Origin: CAYUVA01 sp964448115 [NCBI: uncultured bacterium]
Lineage (GTDB): Bacteria; CAYUVA01
NCBI GenBank assembly: GCA_964448115.1
Contig: CAYUVA010000002.1
Coordinates: 62,001-126,000 of the forward strand
Direction: 5' to 3'
DNA: 64,000 bases
Shown here: positions 17,466 through 27,400 of the stretch, piece after piece
Layout: every line of letters starts with the position of its first letter
How positions within the stretch are numbered: the first letter of the stretch is position 1
Position numbers and translations under genes: made by a program
Notes under the pieces: model-generated
What the model saw: the letters and a program-made list of their open reading frames with translations, nothing else
Databases searched by the model: none
Told to the model about the DNA's origin: nothing

Positions 17466-19107
17466 TTACTGACTCCATCTTATTAGGATCGCTTAGATTT
17501 ATTATCTTGTATGGATTTCTCCGGGGAATATTGATAGTCTTTTCCATCATAAGTTTACCTTGCTTAAAGACTTGTATCTTATGCTCCCCTGCTCGTAGCC
17601 TTTGCAGTTTTATCATTCCCTTGGGATTGCTGTTGCCAATAAGTAGTCCATCAACATAGATAGTAGCATCTTTAATCCCTGTAATAATCATAAAATCGGT
17701 AAAAACAGGCTTGTACCAATCCATGATGTAATCGCCATAGAAATTTATCAAGACAGCGGTTAACAATAGAATAAATAAAGACAAGATCAGGGCAAACTTC
17801 AAGCCATAGGATCTGTCTTTATTGCTCAATAGCTCAAGGCTGCCCCTTGGTGGTCGATATTTTCTTTTGTCCTCCTCGGTTATATCCACCAGCTCGATCA
17901 ATCCCGAATTATTCATGGAGCTTGGTTTTTGCATACCAGCTTCTGTTTTTAGCTTTTCTTTGGTTGCCTTTTCAATAATAGGCTCAAGGGCACTGGAATC
18001 ATATATTTGCTTTATTGGAGTAACCTCATTAGCAACTACATTATCTTTGGCTTTTCCTTGTTCCTCCTTCATCAATTCAGATAACGCATCATCTATCATA
18101 AGCTCCTGTAGCGCTTTGCGTTTAGGGATTCTCAGCTCCAGTTTTCCTCCGAATATATCGTTATCCAGCACGCTTTTCATCAACATGGATAAATAGAGGG
18201 AATCGCTTCCTAGATTATAGTCCTTGGAGACCTTATAAAGGTCATTGTAAAGTTGCTTAACCGTCTGGTATCTCTTGTTGGGGTCTCTATCGAGCGCCTT
18301 AAGGACAGCCTCTTCGAGCAACTCAGGTATGTTTTCATCATAGGTTCTCAGCGGTTCGATCTTTCCAGCCCTGACTGCCTCCAAGGTTGCTACATCTGAT
18401 TTTCGCCAGAATAGCCGCCTTCCGGTCAGAAGCTCGTAGAGTATTATTCCGAGTGAGTATATATCGCTTCTATGGTCAATCTCTTTACCCCAGGCTTGTT
18501 CTGGAGACATGTAGGCAAGTTTACCCTTGAGGTATCCAGCCTGGGTCGGCTTTTTCCCCATGAATGCTTTTGCAATCCCGAAATCAGCCAGTTTTATCTC
18601 TCCCTCCCTGGACAAGAGGATGTTCTGTGGGGAGACATCGCGATGCACCACCCCTTCCTTCATCTCGCCTGATAAACGGAACTCATGGGCATAAGATAGC
18701 GCATTGCAAACCTCTGTAGCGATGAAAAGAACCATGCCAAATGGGAGCAGCAAGCCATGCTTTAGGATTCGAGCTTGCAGTGAGGCGAGATCGAGTCCAT
18801 CTACATACTCCATGGCAATAAAATAACTGCCCTCTATATTGCCAAAGTCGATGACCTGGGTGATATTATGGTGATTCAAGCGCGAGGAGAGCCTTGCTTC
18901 CTCCTTGAACATTTCCAGGAATTCCTCATCCTCGAGCAGGTGATCATGGATTCGTTTAATGACCACCTGTTTGCTGAAGCCTAGGTCTCCCTGATATTCG
19001 GCAAGGTATATCTCTGCCATACCCCCAATGGCAATCCGCCTGAGCAACCTATATTTACCAAATACCTGGACGCCCAGATCACCAGCCCCCTTACCCATGA
19101 AACTCAC
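17449..19107 (-). CDS. serine/threonine protein kinase with PEGA-type C-terminal domain
   Basis: 552 residues. The kinase domain occupies about residues 17-285: glycine loop RIAIGGMAEIYLAE, VIKRI lysine, HRDVSPQN catalytic loop, ADFGIAKAF activation segment, YMSPEQAWG and SDIYSLGIILYELLTG. The HRDVSPQN form is typical of myxobacterial-type Hanks kinases. A disordered linker leads to one membrane helix (about 430-450) and a small extracytoplasmic beta domain with DATIYVDGLLIGNSNPKG, which fits PEGA. So the kinase is cytoplasmic and the PEGA tail periplasmic. A good AGGTGAG ribosome site precedes the ATG. Its substrate is unknown; the co-transcribed MOSC and selA genes are not obvious targets. 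Confidence 0.9.
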   Translation of the reverse strand: MSFMGKGAGDLGVQVFGKYRLLRRIAIGGMAEIYLAEYQGDLGFSKQVVIKRIHDHLLEDEEFLEMFKEEARLSSRLNHHNITQVIDFGNIEGSYFIAMEYVDGLDLASLQARILKHGLLLPFGMVLFIATEVCNALSYAHEFRLSGEMKEGVVHRDVSPQNILLSREGEIKLADFGIAKAFMGKKPTQAGYLKGKLAYMSPEQAWGKEIDHRSDIYSLGIILYELLTGRRLFWRKSDVATLEAVRAGKIEPLRTYDENIPELLEEAVLKALDRDPNKRYQTVKQLYNDLYKVSKDYNLGSDSLYLSMLMKSVLDNDIFGGKLELRIPKRKALQELMIDDALSELMKEEQGKAKDNVVANEVTPIKQIYDSSALEPIIEKATKEKLKTEAGMQKPSSMNNSGLIELVDITEEDKRKYRPPRGSLELLSNKDRSYGLKFALILSLFILLLTAVLINFYGDYIMDWYKPVFTDFMIITGIKDATIYVDGLLIGNSNPKGMIKLQRLRAGEHKIQVFKQGKLMMEKTINIPRRNPYKIINLSDPNKMESVSETNY

Positions 19108-19415
19108 CTGAAATGACTTGAAGGTTACAAATTATCAGCAGCATAGAAAATGACACCCCTTAATCAATCTTACATCACTGCTTATCATAGTACTAAAATG
19201 CAGCATTTTCAAAATACCTGTCGCCAGGCGCAAAGTTAACTTGCCAAAGCAAAGATATCGGAGTCTATGTAGAGATGGCTACTATAGAGATCATCAAGCA
19301 GTGCTATGCTATCAATTCATCAGGAAGTTAATTCTGTTTCGTTGCCTGGAACCTATTGAATTAGGTCTAATGTTCTATTTCTTCGTGCAAGCTATCTTGT
19401 CGCCGCGTGAATATC
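19108..19415. other. intergenic gap of 308 bp
   Basis: This lies upstream of the kinase and downstream of the acyl-CoA ligase, both minus strand. A plausible minus-strand promoter for the kinase reads TTGATT, 16 bases, TATGCT at about plus 19151-19178. Short open frames in the rest resemble nothing I know. No tRNA, terminator or repeat is evident. Confidence 0.35.
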
Positions 19416-21212
19416 CTATTCCTTGGGATACATGGCTTCTATCTCCTTGGCATATCTCTCCATGATCACGTTGCGTTTCGGCTTCATGGTCGGCGTGAGC
19501 AAGCCGTTTTCAATGGAGAACTCAGGCACTATGGTGAAGCGCTTTATGGTCTCGTAGGAGGCAAGGTCTTTATTGAACTTCTGGATGACTGACTCGATGA
19601 AATTAAGTATCTGCTGGTTGCTCCACAAGTCCTCGAAACTCTCGAATTGGATTCCCTTTTCTTTGGCATACTCGATCATATTGTCCTTGTCCAGTGTAAT
19701 AAGGGCTGTAAGATATTTTCTCTTGTCGCCGATGACCACCACCTGGTTGATGTACTTCGAGGTTGCTAGCATTCCCTCGATCGGAGCTGGTGCAATATTC
19801 TTACCACCAGCGGTTATAATCAAATCCTTCTTTCGTCCGGTGATGCGCAAAAAGCCCTCGGAGTCGATCTCACCAAGGTCTCCGGTTCGCTGCCACCCAT
19901 CCTCAAGGAGGGTTTCTGCGGTTTCTTCTGGCATCTTGTAGTACTCCTTCATCACATTGCGTCCCCGATAGAGCACCTCACCATCCTCGTCAGTCTTCAT
20001 CTCGATTCCCGGTCCAGTGGGACCAACCCATCCAAAGCGATAATTATCGATGCGGTTAACATTGGTAAACGAGGTATTCTCTGTCATGCCGATCCCTTCG
20101 AGGATCAGTATTCCGGCTGCATGGAAGAATTTAGCAATATCGGGGTTCAAGGGAGCTGCACCGCTGATACAGAATTCTACCCTGCCGCCTAAAGCTGCCT
20201 GGAGCTTGCTGAAGACCAGCTTGGTCGCTAGCTTGTACTTCAATCCTAAAAGCCCGGGTATTTGCTTTTTTTGCAGCTTGAGATCGCTTACCTGGTTGCC
20301 CACGCTTACAGCCCAGCGGAATATCTTAAGCGCAAGTCCCCCCTTGCTCTCTGCACCGCTTAGCACCTTGGAGTAAACCTTCTCGTATATTCGGGGGACG
20401 CTTACGAAGAAGTGCGGTTTTGCCACCTTGATATCATCGACCACTGTCTCGATGCTGCGCGCCAGCGTGGTGGGAACGCCGCTAAGTAAGCAAAAGTAAA
20501 CCGCCAGGCGAGCAAATACATGAGCCAGGGGAAGGAATAGGAAGGTCTCATGATGATCCTGGATACTCACACAGGCAAGCGCTGACTGGGTAGTGAAGGT
20601 TAGGTTGTCATGGGTCAAGACCGCTCCCTTGGGGACTCCAGTAGTCCCTGATGTGTAAACGATAGCCGCCACATCGCTGGAAACCACATCATCTGCTATC
20701 TCCTTGAGCTTCTGGTCGCTCACATCCTCACCCAGTTTCAAAAACTCATCAAAGCTTAGCACATAATCATCATCACCCTCGTATTGCCCCTCGAAAAGGA
20801 TGACCTTGCGTATATTGGGTATCTCATCTCTTATCTGGAGTATCTTGTCCAGTTGTTCCTTGTTTTCAGCGAATAGCACGACCGCATCCGAGTGGTTCAC
20901 GATATACTTGATATCCTTGGGGAGCAAGGAATGATAGATTCCGACCACGACAGCGCCGATCTTCACCGTGCCCTGATCGGCAAGGATCCACCTGTAGCAG
21001 GTGTAGCTGAGTATATTGACCTTGTCGTCCTTGTTCACCCCCAGAGCAATAAGGCTCTTTGCCAACTGATCCACCTGGTCGTAAAACTGGGACCAGGTTA
21101 CCGATTCCAACTGATCAGGAGTAACGAACCACCGATAGGCGATCTTGTTAGGATACTTATCCACTGTCGCCTTGACCATCGAATTTACATTCTTAAAGTC
21201 GATAAACGCCAT
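19416..21212 (-). CDS. long-chain fatty-acid CoA ligase (AMP-binding enzyme)
   Basis: 598 residues. The AMP-binding motif AAIVYTSGTTGVPKGAVLTH lies near residue 195, then the GIGMTENTSF gate motif and the C-terminal RTGDLGEIDSEGFLRITGRKKDLIIT signature. The enzyme activates a fatty acid with ATP to an acyl-adenylate and then the CoA thioester. The long form with LPLAHVFAR and IPRIYEKVY-like segments matches the FadD15/FACS group rather than short acyl-CoA synthetases. Two ATGs are adjacent; the second (21212) is five bases after GGAGG and is preferred over the one at 21215. It appears to stand alone, with no beta-oxidation genes nearby. Confidence 0.92.
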   Translation of the reverse strand: MAFIDFKNVNSMVKATVDKYPNKIAYRWFVTPDQLESVTWSQFYDQVDQLAKSLIALGVNKDDKVNILSYTCYRWILADQGTVKIGAVVVGIYHSLLPKDIKYIVNHSDAVVLFAENKEQLDKILQIRDEIPNIRKVILFEGQYEGDDDYVLSFDEFLKLGEDVSDQKLKEIADDVVSSDVAAIVYTSGTTGVPKGAVLTHDNLTFTTQSALACVSIQDHHETFLFLPLAHVFARLAVYFCLLSGVPTTLARSIETVVDDIKVAKPHFFVSVPRIYEKVYSKVLSGAESKGGLALKIFRWAVSVGNQVSDLKLQKKQIPGLLGLKYKLATKLVFSKLQAALGGRVEFCISGAAPLNPDIAKFFHAAGILILEGIGMTENTSFTNVNRIDNYRFGWVGPTGPGIEMKTDEDGEVLYRGRNVMKEYYKMPEETAETLLEDGWQRTGDLGEIDSEGFLRITGRKKDLIITAGGKNIAPAPIEGMLATSKYINQVVVIGDKRKYLTALITLDKDNMIEYAKEKGIQFESFEDLWSNQQILNFIESVIQKFNKDLASYETIKRFTIVPEFSIENGLLTPTMKPKRNVIMERYAKEIEAMYPKE

Positions 21213-21330
21213 CATGACCTCCGCTGTTTAATATCCACCATTATAAGATATTCCTTATTGAGGATTAAAGATATTTTCCAAAATGTAAAATGTCAATAAG
21301 AAAGGTTAAATTTTATAACAAACTTTGATT

Positions 21331-23823
21331 TCACCCTTCTTCATCAGGCAGATAGAAATAGAATATTGATCCTTTGCCCGGTTCACTATTTGCCCAGACT
21401 TTTCCCCCGTGTTTTTCGATGATACGTTTGACTATTGCCAGCCCGACACCGGTGCCCTCAATTATTGGTTGTTCACTCAAGCGCTTGAAAACATCGAATA
21501 TCTTCTCGTGGAAACTCATATCGAAACCGATGCCGTTATCTTTTACAAAGTAAACCTTTTGTCCATCGATGATCTCACTGCCAACTTCTATGGTTGGATC
21601 CTGGTTCTGGTAGGTATATTTTATGGAGTTAGAGAGCAGATTTGCCAGCACTTGATATATCATCGAGACATCGCCGTAAGCATCAGGCATCTGGTTAACT
21701 ACGAATCGTACCTTTGTCTTGTAGCCCTCGATATCCTCGAATGCAGTGCGGAATAACATCTGCATATCGATCTTTGTATGTTTCAGCTTTTTCCTTCCAA
21801 GCCTGGAAAAGGCGAGCAGATCATCGATAAGTTTTCCCATTTTATTGGTATTTTCGCTTATCTTATCAAGCAGATTAGCAGCCTCGGGAGTCAGCATATC
21901 ATGGTATCTCTCGGTCAGTATATGGGCATACCCATTTATCGTGCGCAACGGGGTTCTCAGATCGTGAGAGATGGAGTATGAGAACGAATCTAGTTCTTCC
22001 ATGCTTTCTTGAAGCTGAATATTGCGCTGTGATAGATCTTCATTGAGTCTTCTTATCGCCTCCTCAGCCCGCTTTCTCTCGGTAATGTTCCTGGCGATGC
22101 CCAATATTGCCGGCTTTCCCTTGTATTCAAAAGGAGTAGCCACCACCTCGACATCGATTATAGAGCCATCAAATCTTACGAATTTCTCCTCAGCTAATGC
22201 AGCACTCTTACCGGTAGTCAGCATAGTCTTTACCCGGTTTAACACCATTTCTTTATAATCTGGATGCACGAAATCTAAAACTGGCATCCCGATCATTTGA
22301 TCTGTTGATTCCGCCCCCATAAGCTCTGCTCCCTGCTGATTGCCCAGGATCAGTTTACCCTCGGAATGGATGAATACAGCGTCCGGAAATATCTCGAACA
22401 AGGTTCTATATAAGTCCTCGCTCTGTTTAAGCCTTTCCTCTGCTTGCTTGCGGGAGGTGATGTCCCTTATTACAGCGAGAATCATATCCCGTTTGTCTAT
22501 CTGTGCTCTTTGTAAGCTCACATCCACCCAGATGGTCTCTCCGCTTTTATTATAAGCCTTTAGCTCGAATACCTGTGGTTCTTGGCTCAATGCCAATTCG
22601 ATTTTATTTCTCAACTCAGGGCAGTTGTATGGGTAAGATGTTCCCATTTCTTTTATAAAGCGAAAATCATAGAACTCCTGATGTGAATATCCAAACAGTT
22701 CCACCGCCTTTTGGTTACATTCTACAATCCTCCTTTTTTGGGGATCGTAAAGAAAAATGGCATCATTGGCTGCGTTGAATATGGTGTGATACCTTTGTTC
22801 TGATTCCAGCAAGGTTTCAGCCATGCGTAGGCGCTGCGCGTTCTCAATCTTGAGTCGTTCATTTATGGCGGCGAGCTCGGCTGTGCGCTCACTTACACGC
22901 TTTTCAAGGTATGCCTGGGTCTGTCTCAGTTCCTCCATAACCCTTTTTTGTTCTGTTATATCAATAGCGGTCGCCGCCATGTATCTGGGTTTGCCATCTT
23001 CATCATGTATAACCACGCCGCTCATTAACATTGGGAACTCGTGTCCATCTTTATTGACATGCCAGATCTCAGTAGCATCATAGCTGCCACGGCTACGAAG
23101 CTGTTTATTGAGCCTCTCCACTGTCTTCATTTGGGCACGAGAGTGAAAGATACTCAGATTCTTGCCGATTAGCTCATCACTTGAATAACCATGTATGCGG
23201 GCGAAATACTCATTAACATAGAGTAGATTTCCGTCCATATCTGAGATAGCCACGCCGAAGAGGGCATTATCGGAGATCTTCTTGAATTTCTGTAGCTCCT
23301 CGAAGTACCTCTTTCGCCAGGTAATATCCCTGCCCAGTGCGATGGAGCCTATGATATTCCCCTCTTTGTCAGTCAGGCTTCTCGAATGCCATGCGATTAT
23401 CTTCGTATCCCCATTCTTGCATATAATCTTTGTCTCCAGATCCTCTACCACTTGCCCCTTATTGATGATAGCCATTGCCTTGGAGAATATCTCCCTGCGG
23501 TATTCGGGATCAGGATAGAGCCACTCCCAGATCTTATCATGCCCGACTACTTCCTCTTTTGAGTAGCCGCTGATCTGCTCGGCAGCGCGATTCCAGATGA
23601 TAACATTGGCATTAGTATCGAGCACATCCATCCAGACATTGGCGTTCTCGATTACCGTCTCCCTGATCTGATCGAGCCTTTCCTGCTGCAACAGGCGATG
23701 CTTGAGTTCCTTGTTGAGCTTCTCTTTCTCCTTGAGTTGCTCACTCAGGCTAGCGACCTGTTGCTTGAGGGATTCTACAGTACCTGCAGTATGCTCGTTC
23801 TTGCTTTGATTGCCTTTACTCAT
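21331..23823 (-). CDS. multi-PAS sensor histidine kinase (cytoplasmic)
   Basis: 830 residues with no membrane segment. An N-terminal coiled coil (about 10-50) is followed by four PAS/PAC units starting near residues 60, 185, 345 and 470. After a short helix come a HisKA domain with the phospho-accepting His in SYSISHDLRTPLRTINGY (about 635) and an HATPase domain with the N box NLLSNSIKY, G1 DNGIGFD and G2 GTGVGLAIV. The kinase part resembles those of phytochrome-like kinases. It would sense a soluble or redox signal through its PAS domains. No response regulator lies next to it, so the partner is unlinked. Confidence 0.93.
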   Translation of the reverse strand: MSKGNQSKNEHTAGTVESLKQQVASLSEQLKEKEKLNKELKHRLLQQERLDQIRETVIENANVWMDVLDTNANVIIWNRAAEQISGYSKEEVVGHDKIWEWLYPDPEYRREIFSKAMAIINKGQVVEDLETKIICKNGDTKIIAWHSRSLTDKEGNIIGSIALGRDITWRKRYFEELQKFKKISDNALFGVAISDMDGNLLYVNEYFARIHGYSSDELIGKNLSIFHSRAQMKTVERLNKQLRSRGSYDATEIWHVNKDGHEFPMLMSGVVIHDEDGKPRYMAATAIDITEQKRVMEELRQTQAYLEKRVSERTAELAAINERLKIENAQRLRMAETLLESEQRYHTIFNAANDAIFLYDPQKRRIVECNQKAVELFGYSHQEFYDFRFIKEMGTSYPYNCPELRNKIELALSQEPQVFELKAYNKSGETIWVDVSLQRAQIDKRDMILAVIRDITSRKQAEERLKQSEDLYRTLFEIFPDAVFIHSEGKLILGNQQGAELMGAESTDQMIGMPVLDFVHPDYKEMVLNRVKTMLTTGKSAALAEEKFVRFDGSIIDVEVVATPFEYKGKPAILGIARNITERKRAEEAIRRLNEDLSQRNIQLQESMEELDSFSYSISHDLRTPLRTINGYAHILTERYHDMLTPEAANLLDKISENTNKMGKLIDDLLAFSRLGRKKLKHTKIDMQMLFRTAFEDIEGYKTKVRFVVNQMPDAYGDVSMIYQVLANLLSNSIKYTYQNQDPTIEVGSEIIDGQKVYFVKDNGIGFDMSFHEKIFDVFKRLSEQPIIEGTGVGLAIVKRIIEKHGGKVWANSEPGKGSIFYFYLPDEEG

Positions 23824-24048
23824 CGAGTCTTAGACCCTCAATGCCGTTTCAATAACCACCTTTGATAAAAAGACCTGACAAATACTATCCTTTTCACTTA
23901 AGCCTAATATAAAATATTCTTTATTCATTTTCAAGTTTATATGAAGTCCAGCTTGCTGCCAGAGGGAGTGATGAATACATCGATTAGAAATCAATGTTTC
24001 ATTCCAAGCCCTTCCGGCAGCCACAATTTACTAATTCATTAGTTGTAA

Positions 24049-24092
24049 AACATGCACATTTTAGATCCCTGTGCACTATAATGGTGCATGTT
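24049..24092 (+). promoter_or_regulatory. putative promoter flanked by an inverted-repeat operator
   Basis: A perfect -10 hexamer TATAAT (24077-24082) is bracketed by a 9-bp inverted repeat, AACATGCAC (24049-24057) and GTGCATGTT (24084-24092). A further palindrome GTGCAC (24071-24076) lies between, and ATGCACA follows at about 24096. The TGCAC half-site therefore occurs four times around the promoter, as expected for repressor or activator binding. The -35 is weak, which would suit an activated promoter. Confidence 0.5.
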
Positions 24093-24126
24093 TATGATGC
24101 ACATACAAACGAAACAGGGGGTTAGT

Positions 24127-24258
24127 ATGAATAAAATGCCCATGAATCCTGCATTCTCTCTTTGCAACAAGGTTGGCATAACAGTTGCAATATTCATAAG
24201 CGACAATAGCCTAACCTTCCAATTCGACGCCGGTTGCCAAAAGGGTGACCGGCGTTAA
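24127..24258 (+). CDS. possible 43-residue small protein in a self-contained transcription unit
   Basis: An ATG at 24127 follows AGGGGG by five bases and opens 43 codons to TAA at 24256-24258. The peptide is unremarkable, with two cysteines and a basic end (KGDRR). A promoter lies 45 bases upstream and an intrinsic terminator overlaps the stop codon, so the unit of about 180 nt is complete by itself. It could equally be a small RNA, with the open frame a coincidence. A sigma-54-like element lies inside the frame. I do not recognise the peptide. Confidence 0.35.
   Translation: MNKMPMNPAFSLCNKVGITVAIFISDNSLTFQFDAGCQKGDRR
24173..24189 (+). promoter_or_regulatory. sigma-54 (-24/-12) promoter-like element
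   Basis: TTGGCA (24173-24178) and TTGCA (24185-24189) place GG and GC exactly ten bases apart, the spacing required by sigma-54 holoenzyme. The element lies within a 7-bp inverted repeat, TTGCAAC (24162-24168) and GTTGCAA (24184-24190). Transcription would start near 24200 and run through the terminator-like hairpin toward the giant secreted protein gene. Enhancer-binding-protein sites were not identified. Confidence 0.45.
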
Positions 24259-24264
24259 CTTTTT
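24227..24264 (+). terminator. intrinsic terminator of the small unit
   Basis: An 8-bp GC-rich stem, ACGCCGGT (24227-24234) with ACCGGCGT (24248-24255) and a 13-base loop, is followed after four bases by TTTTT (24260-24264). It overlaps the stop codon of the 43-codon frame. If the sigma-54-like promoter is real, the hairpin would act as an attenuator ahead of the next gene. Confidence 0.6.
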
Positions 24265-24406
24265 ACCAGACAACAGCCAACCGATAATTTTTTTTCAAAC
24301 CCCTTTACTTTAATATAATACTTTGCTAAATTATTGTCAATAATAAATTTTCTAAAACAGCCAAGAGTCTTTAGACATGATGAAAAAAACTCGATATCTC
24401 ATGATC

Positions 24407-24435
24407 TTGAGGTTTTCCCATAAATCTGTTATATT
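24407..24435 (+). promoter_or_regulatory. sigma-70-type promoter for the giant secreted protein gene
   Basis: TTGAGG (24407-24412), a 17-base spacer and TATATT (24430-24435) lie 25 bases before the ATG at 24461. A short AGGGAA ribosome site follows. A second TATAAT (about 24318-24323) with a TTTTCA 16 bases before it is a possible additional start further upstream. Confidence 0.5.
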
Positions 24436-24460
24436 TATTCCTAAATAGGGAATAGTAAAA

Positions 24461-27400
24461 ATGAATCGAATATTCAATGTCATACTCCCATTGATGCTTT
24501 TAATGATGGTTATTTTTACTCTACCTGTTATTGGTATTCCCTACCACTCATCAGCTAACACAATGGTTGAGGGGATTGGATACTGGTGGGTCAAGCATCC
24601 GGCTTATCCCACCGAGATAATGATCATACCAGGAGACAATGACTGGGTGATGCATTACCTCGATGAGGGAGAAAACAGCCAGTTTCATCAAAGGGTTCAA
24701 GCCTGGGAACAAAGATACGGTCATAGGGGCTATCCATTCTGGATGACAAGAAAGGTTAGAGAGCAACTCGGAATGCCTCCTGAGCCTGATATTGTCGATA
24801 TTCCTTCGCTCCCATGTTCTGGTAAAATAATCTTTCCGGTTGATGGCGGCTGGCGTTGCTTAACCGATGACAGCCGAGCAAGCAGTAAATCTAAGGGTGA
24901 GGATTACATAAAAGTCAGAGTCTATGATTGGGCATCACAGGGCGCTAGTTGCCCAGTTTGTGCTGATGGAAGCCTCCCCGCCCCGGATAATATCGCTGAT
25001 GTTGTTATCGGGATCTGTTTTGCCAACACAGGGTCCTGGACATTTCCCCACCATAGCGAAATATGCCTTAATTGCTGCGATGGTGTAGAGCCGATACCTT
25101 TTACAGCCACTTATCCTACTTTAGATCATGTTTCATTGCTCGATGTCAGGGTCCAAGCAGTTGATTATGATGTTTATTATCCCGATGAGCCTCCGGGTAC
25201 TCCTACCCCCACGCCAACCAAGGCACACGCCTGTTGGAGCCATCGCTCGCATTACAATGTGCCTGCTGGGGGACTAAGCAAAGCCTGGCGTAACCTGAAT
25301 TTCAATCTCTCGCCACCCTGTTTTGATCCATTGCCTAATATTACCTGTCGGGCTACTCCTAAAATAAAGGTGGAATACGAGGTTTGGTATGAGGATAACG
25401 GGATTGATGACCCTCAATGGATAGAACATCCTAACTCTGGTCAGTGGTACAATACCTTCACCTTCGTATGGAGCGAGGTACAAGATCGAGCCGGCATTCA
25501 AAAAAGCGAGCTTCATATAAGTTCTGACACCACCTTCAATATGTCTGATGAGAAGATCTACACCATACCAGGCAACGGCACCCAACAGACGGTCGCATCT
25601 GGTGATACTTTAACTTCGGGTAGTTGGTATTTTGCGGTACGCACCAGGGATAATACAGGGCACTGGAGCAATTACAGGCATGCTGACCATACTAAATTCA
25701 ACTTCGATATCACTCCACCTTATCACACCAGCCCGACCATATTGCTTGGCGGTAATGAGATGACAGAGGATCAGCAGCTCTATGACTGGGGTAATGGCGA
25801 TGCTTATATCCACATGGTCAACTCTGTGGATGATCACAGCGGTTTGGCATATTTTCAGTATGATATCGATGATGACCCATCTGATCAGCCGCAATATAAT
25901 GACTGGGCCGATAACATAACCGTCTCTTTCCCGAATTGGATGGATGATACTGGATATTACACTATCTGGGTGCGCATTGTCGATAATTTAGGTAATGATG
26001 CTGTTTACTCGGATTACATTTACTGTGATACCTCGGATCCTTCAGTATCTAAGCCCTATTTTGCCGGCGCCATTGACCTGAACGCTATTGTGTTCTTTTC
26101 CAGCCCCTATGATGAAGGATCCGGCGTAAAGGAGGTCTATTACGAGATCCTTGAGGATGATATCCTTGAATATTGGGGAATCACAGGTGCCGATGGCAAT
26201 ATCAGCCTTAATGTCGGTTATCATGGCAGAACCTACAAGGCTATGATGCGCCCCAAGGATAATTCGGGGCGCCAGGGAAACGAGGTATGGAGCGATCCGG
26301 TTACACTCAATTGGATACCAGCTCAGCCGAGTGATACTTTTGTCAGCTATATCGATAATGGAGTGGCAATATCCTGGACTGATAATTCGACAAACGAGAC
26401 CAACTTCAGACCAGAGAAAGGATTAGTCGGCATGGGTTGGTTTGAGATCGGGCAACCGACCGCATCCAGCTATGATTATTTCTGGCAAAGCGATGATAAG
26501 GATCGCAGATTTCGGTTTAGGGTTCGTGCCTATCGAAACTATGGTGGCGGTGAATTCTACAGCGATTATGACAACTACCTCGGTTGGTTTTATGGACCCC
26601 CTTCAGCGCCGACACAGCGAGATCCGGAGCCAGAGCCAACCGCTATCAATTGGCTCTGGTGGGACAATTCCCTGCACGAGAGCGGATTTCGCATTGAGGT
26701 AGATGGACTAGGCGAAGCGACCGTCGCCGGCAACGAGACAAGCTACCGGTGGGACGGGCTGGAGCCGGATCATCAATATACTGCCACAATATTTGCTTAT
26801 ATGCACCATGTTGGACAATACCCCGGGGATAGCAACCCTTCAGAGTCTAAAACGGTTAATACGCTAGCGAATATACCCCAGGCGCCGCTGGTGCAGAATG
26901 TGCCCCAGCAATACGAGACCCTTCTGGTCGATGTCCTCAATGCTGATCCAGCCAATCCCCCATACACAAAGTATTGTATTCTGTGCGATGAAGAGGGCAA
27001 GTATGCTGATCAAAACGGAACCCTTCAGACCTATCCCACCTGGCATACGATATCTGAGTGGAATACGATTGGAGCAAAGGTTAGAGGACTAGCGCCTAAT
27101 AAGCTTTATCATATTAAGACCAAGGCGAGTAACCAGGAAGGAGTCCAGACCGACCCCAGCGAACCCGCTTCAGCTTATACAGCCTGCCAGGTGCCTGGAT
27201 TCATCGAGGTAAAAGAGCATATCAACTATCCGGATACGCAGATGACCTTCACTATCGACCCCAAGAGCAATCCGCTTGACAAGAATACCACTTATGTGGT
27301 GCGTGTCGAGATCTCACCATCAGAATTCCGCTATGTGAACAAGAACCAGGGAGTGCTTCAGTTTGAGAATGAACATACGGACCTAAACAGCACTAGGGGT

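Noticed and set aside
23830-24024. Minus-strand frame of 64 codons after the histidine kinase
   Set aside because: No ribosome site and no recognisable pattern; it lies in a region that looks regulatory.
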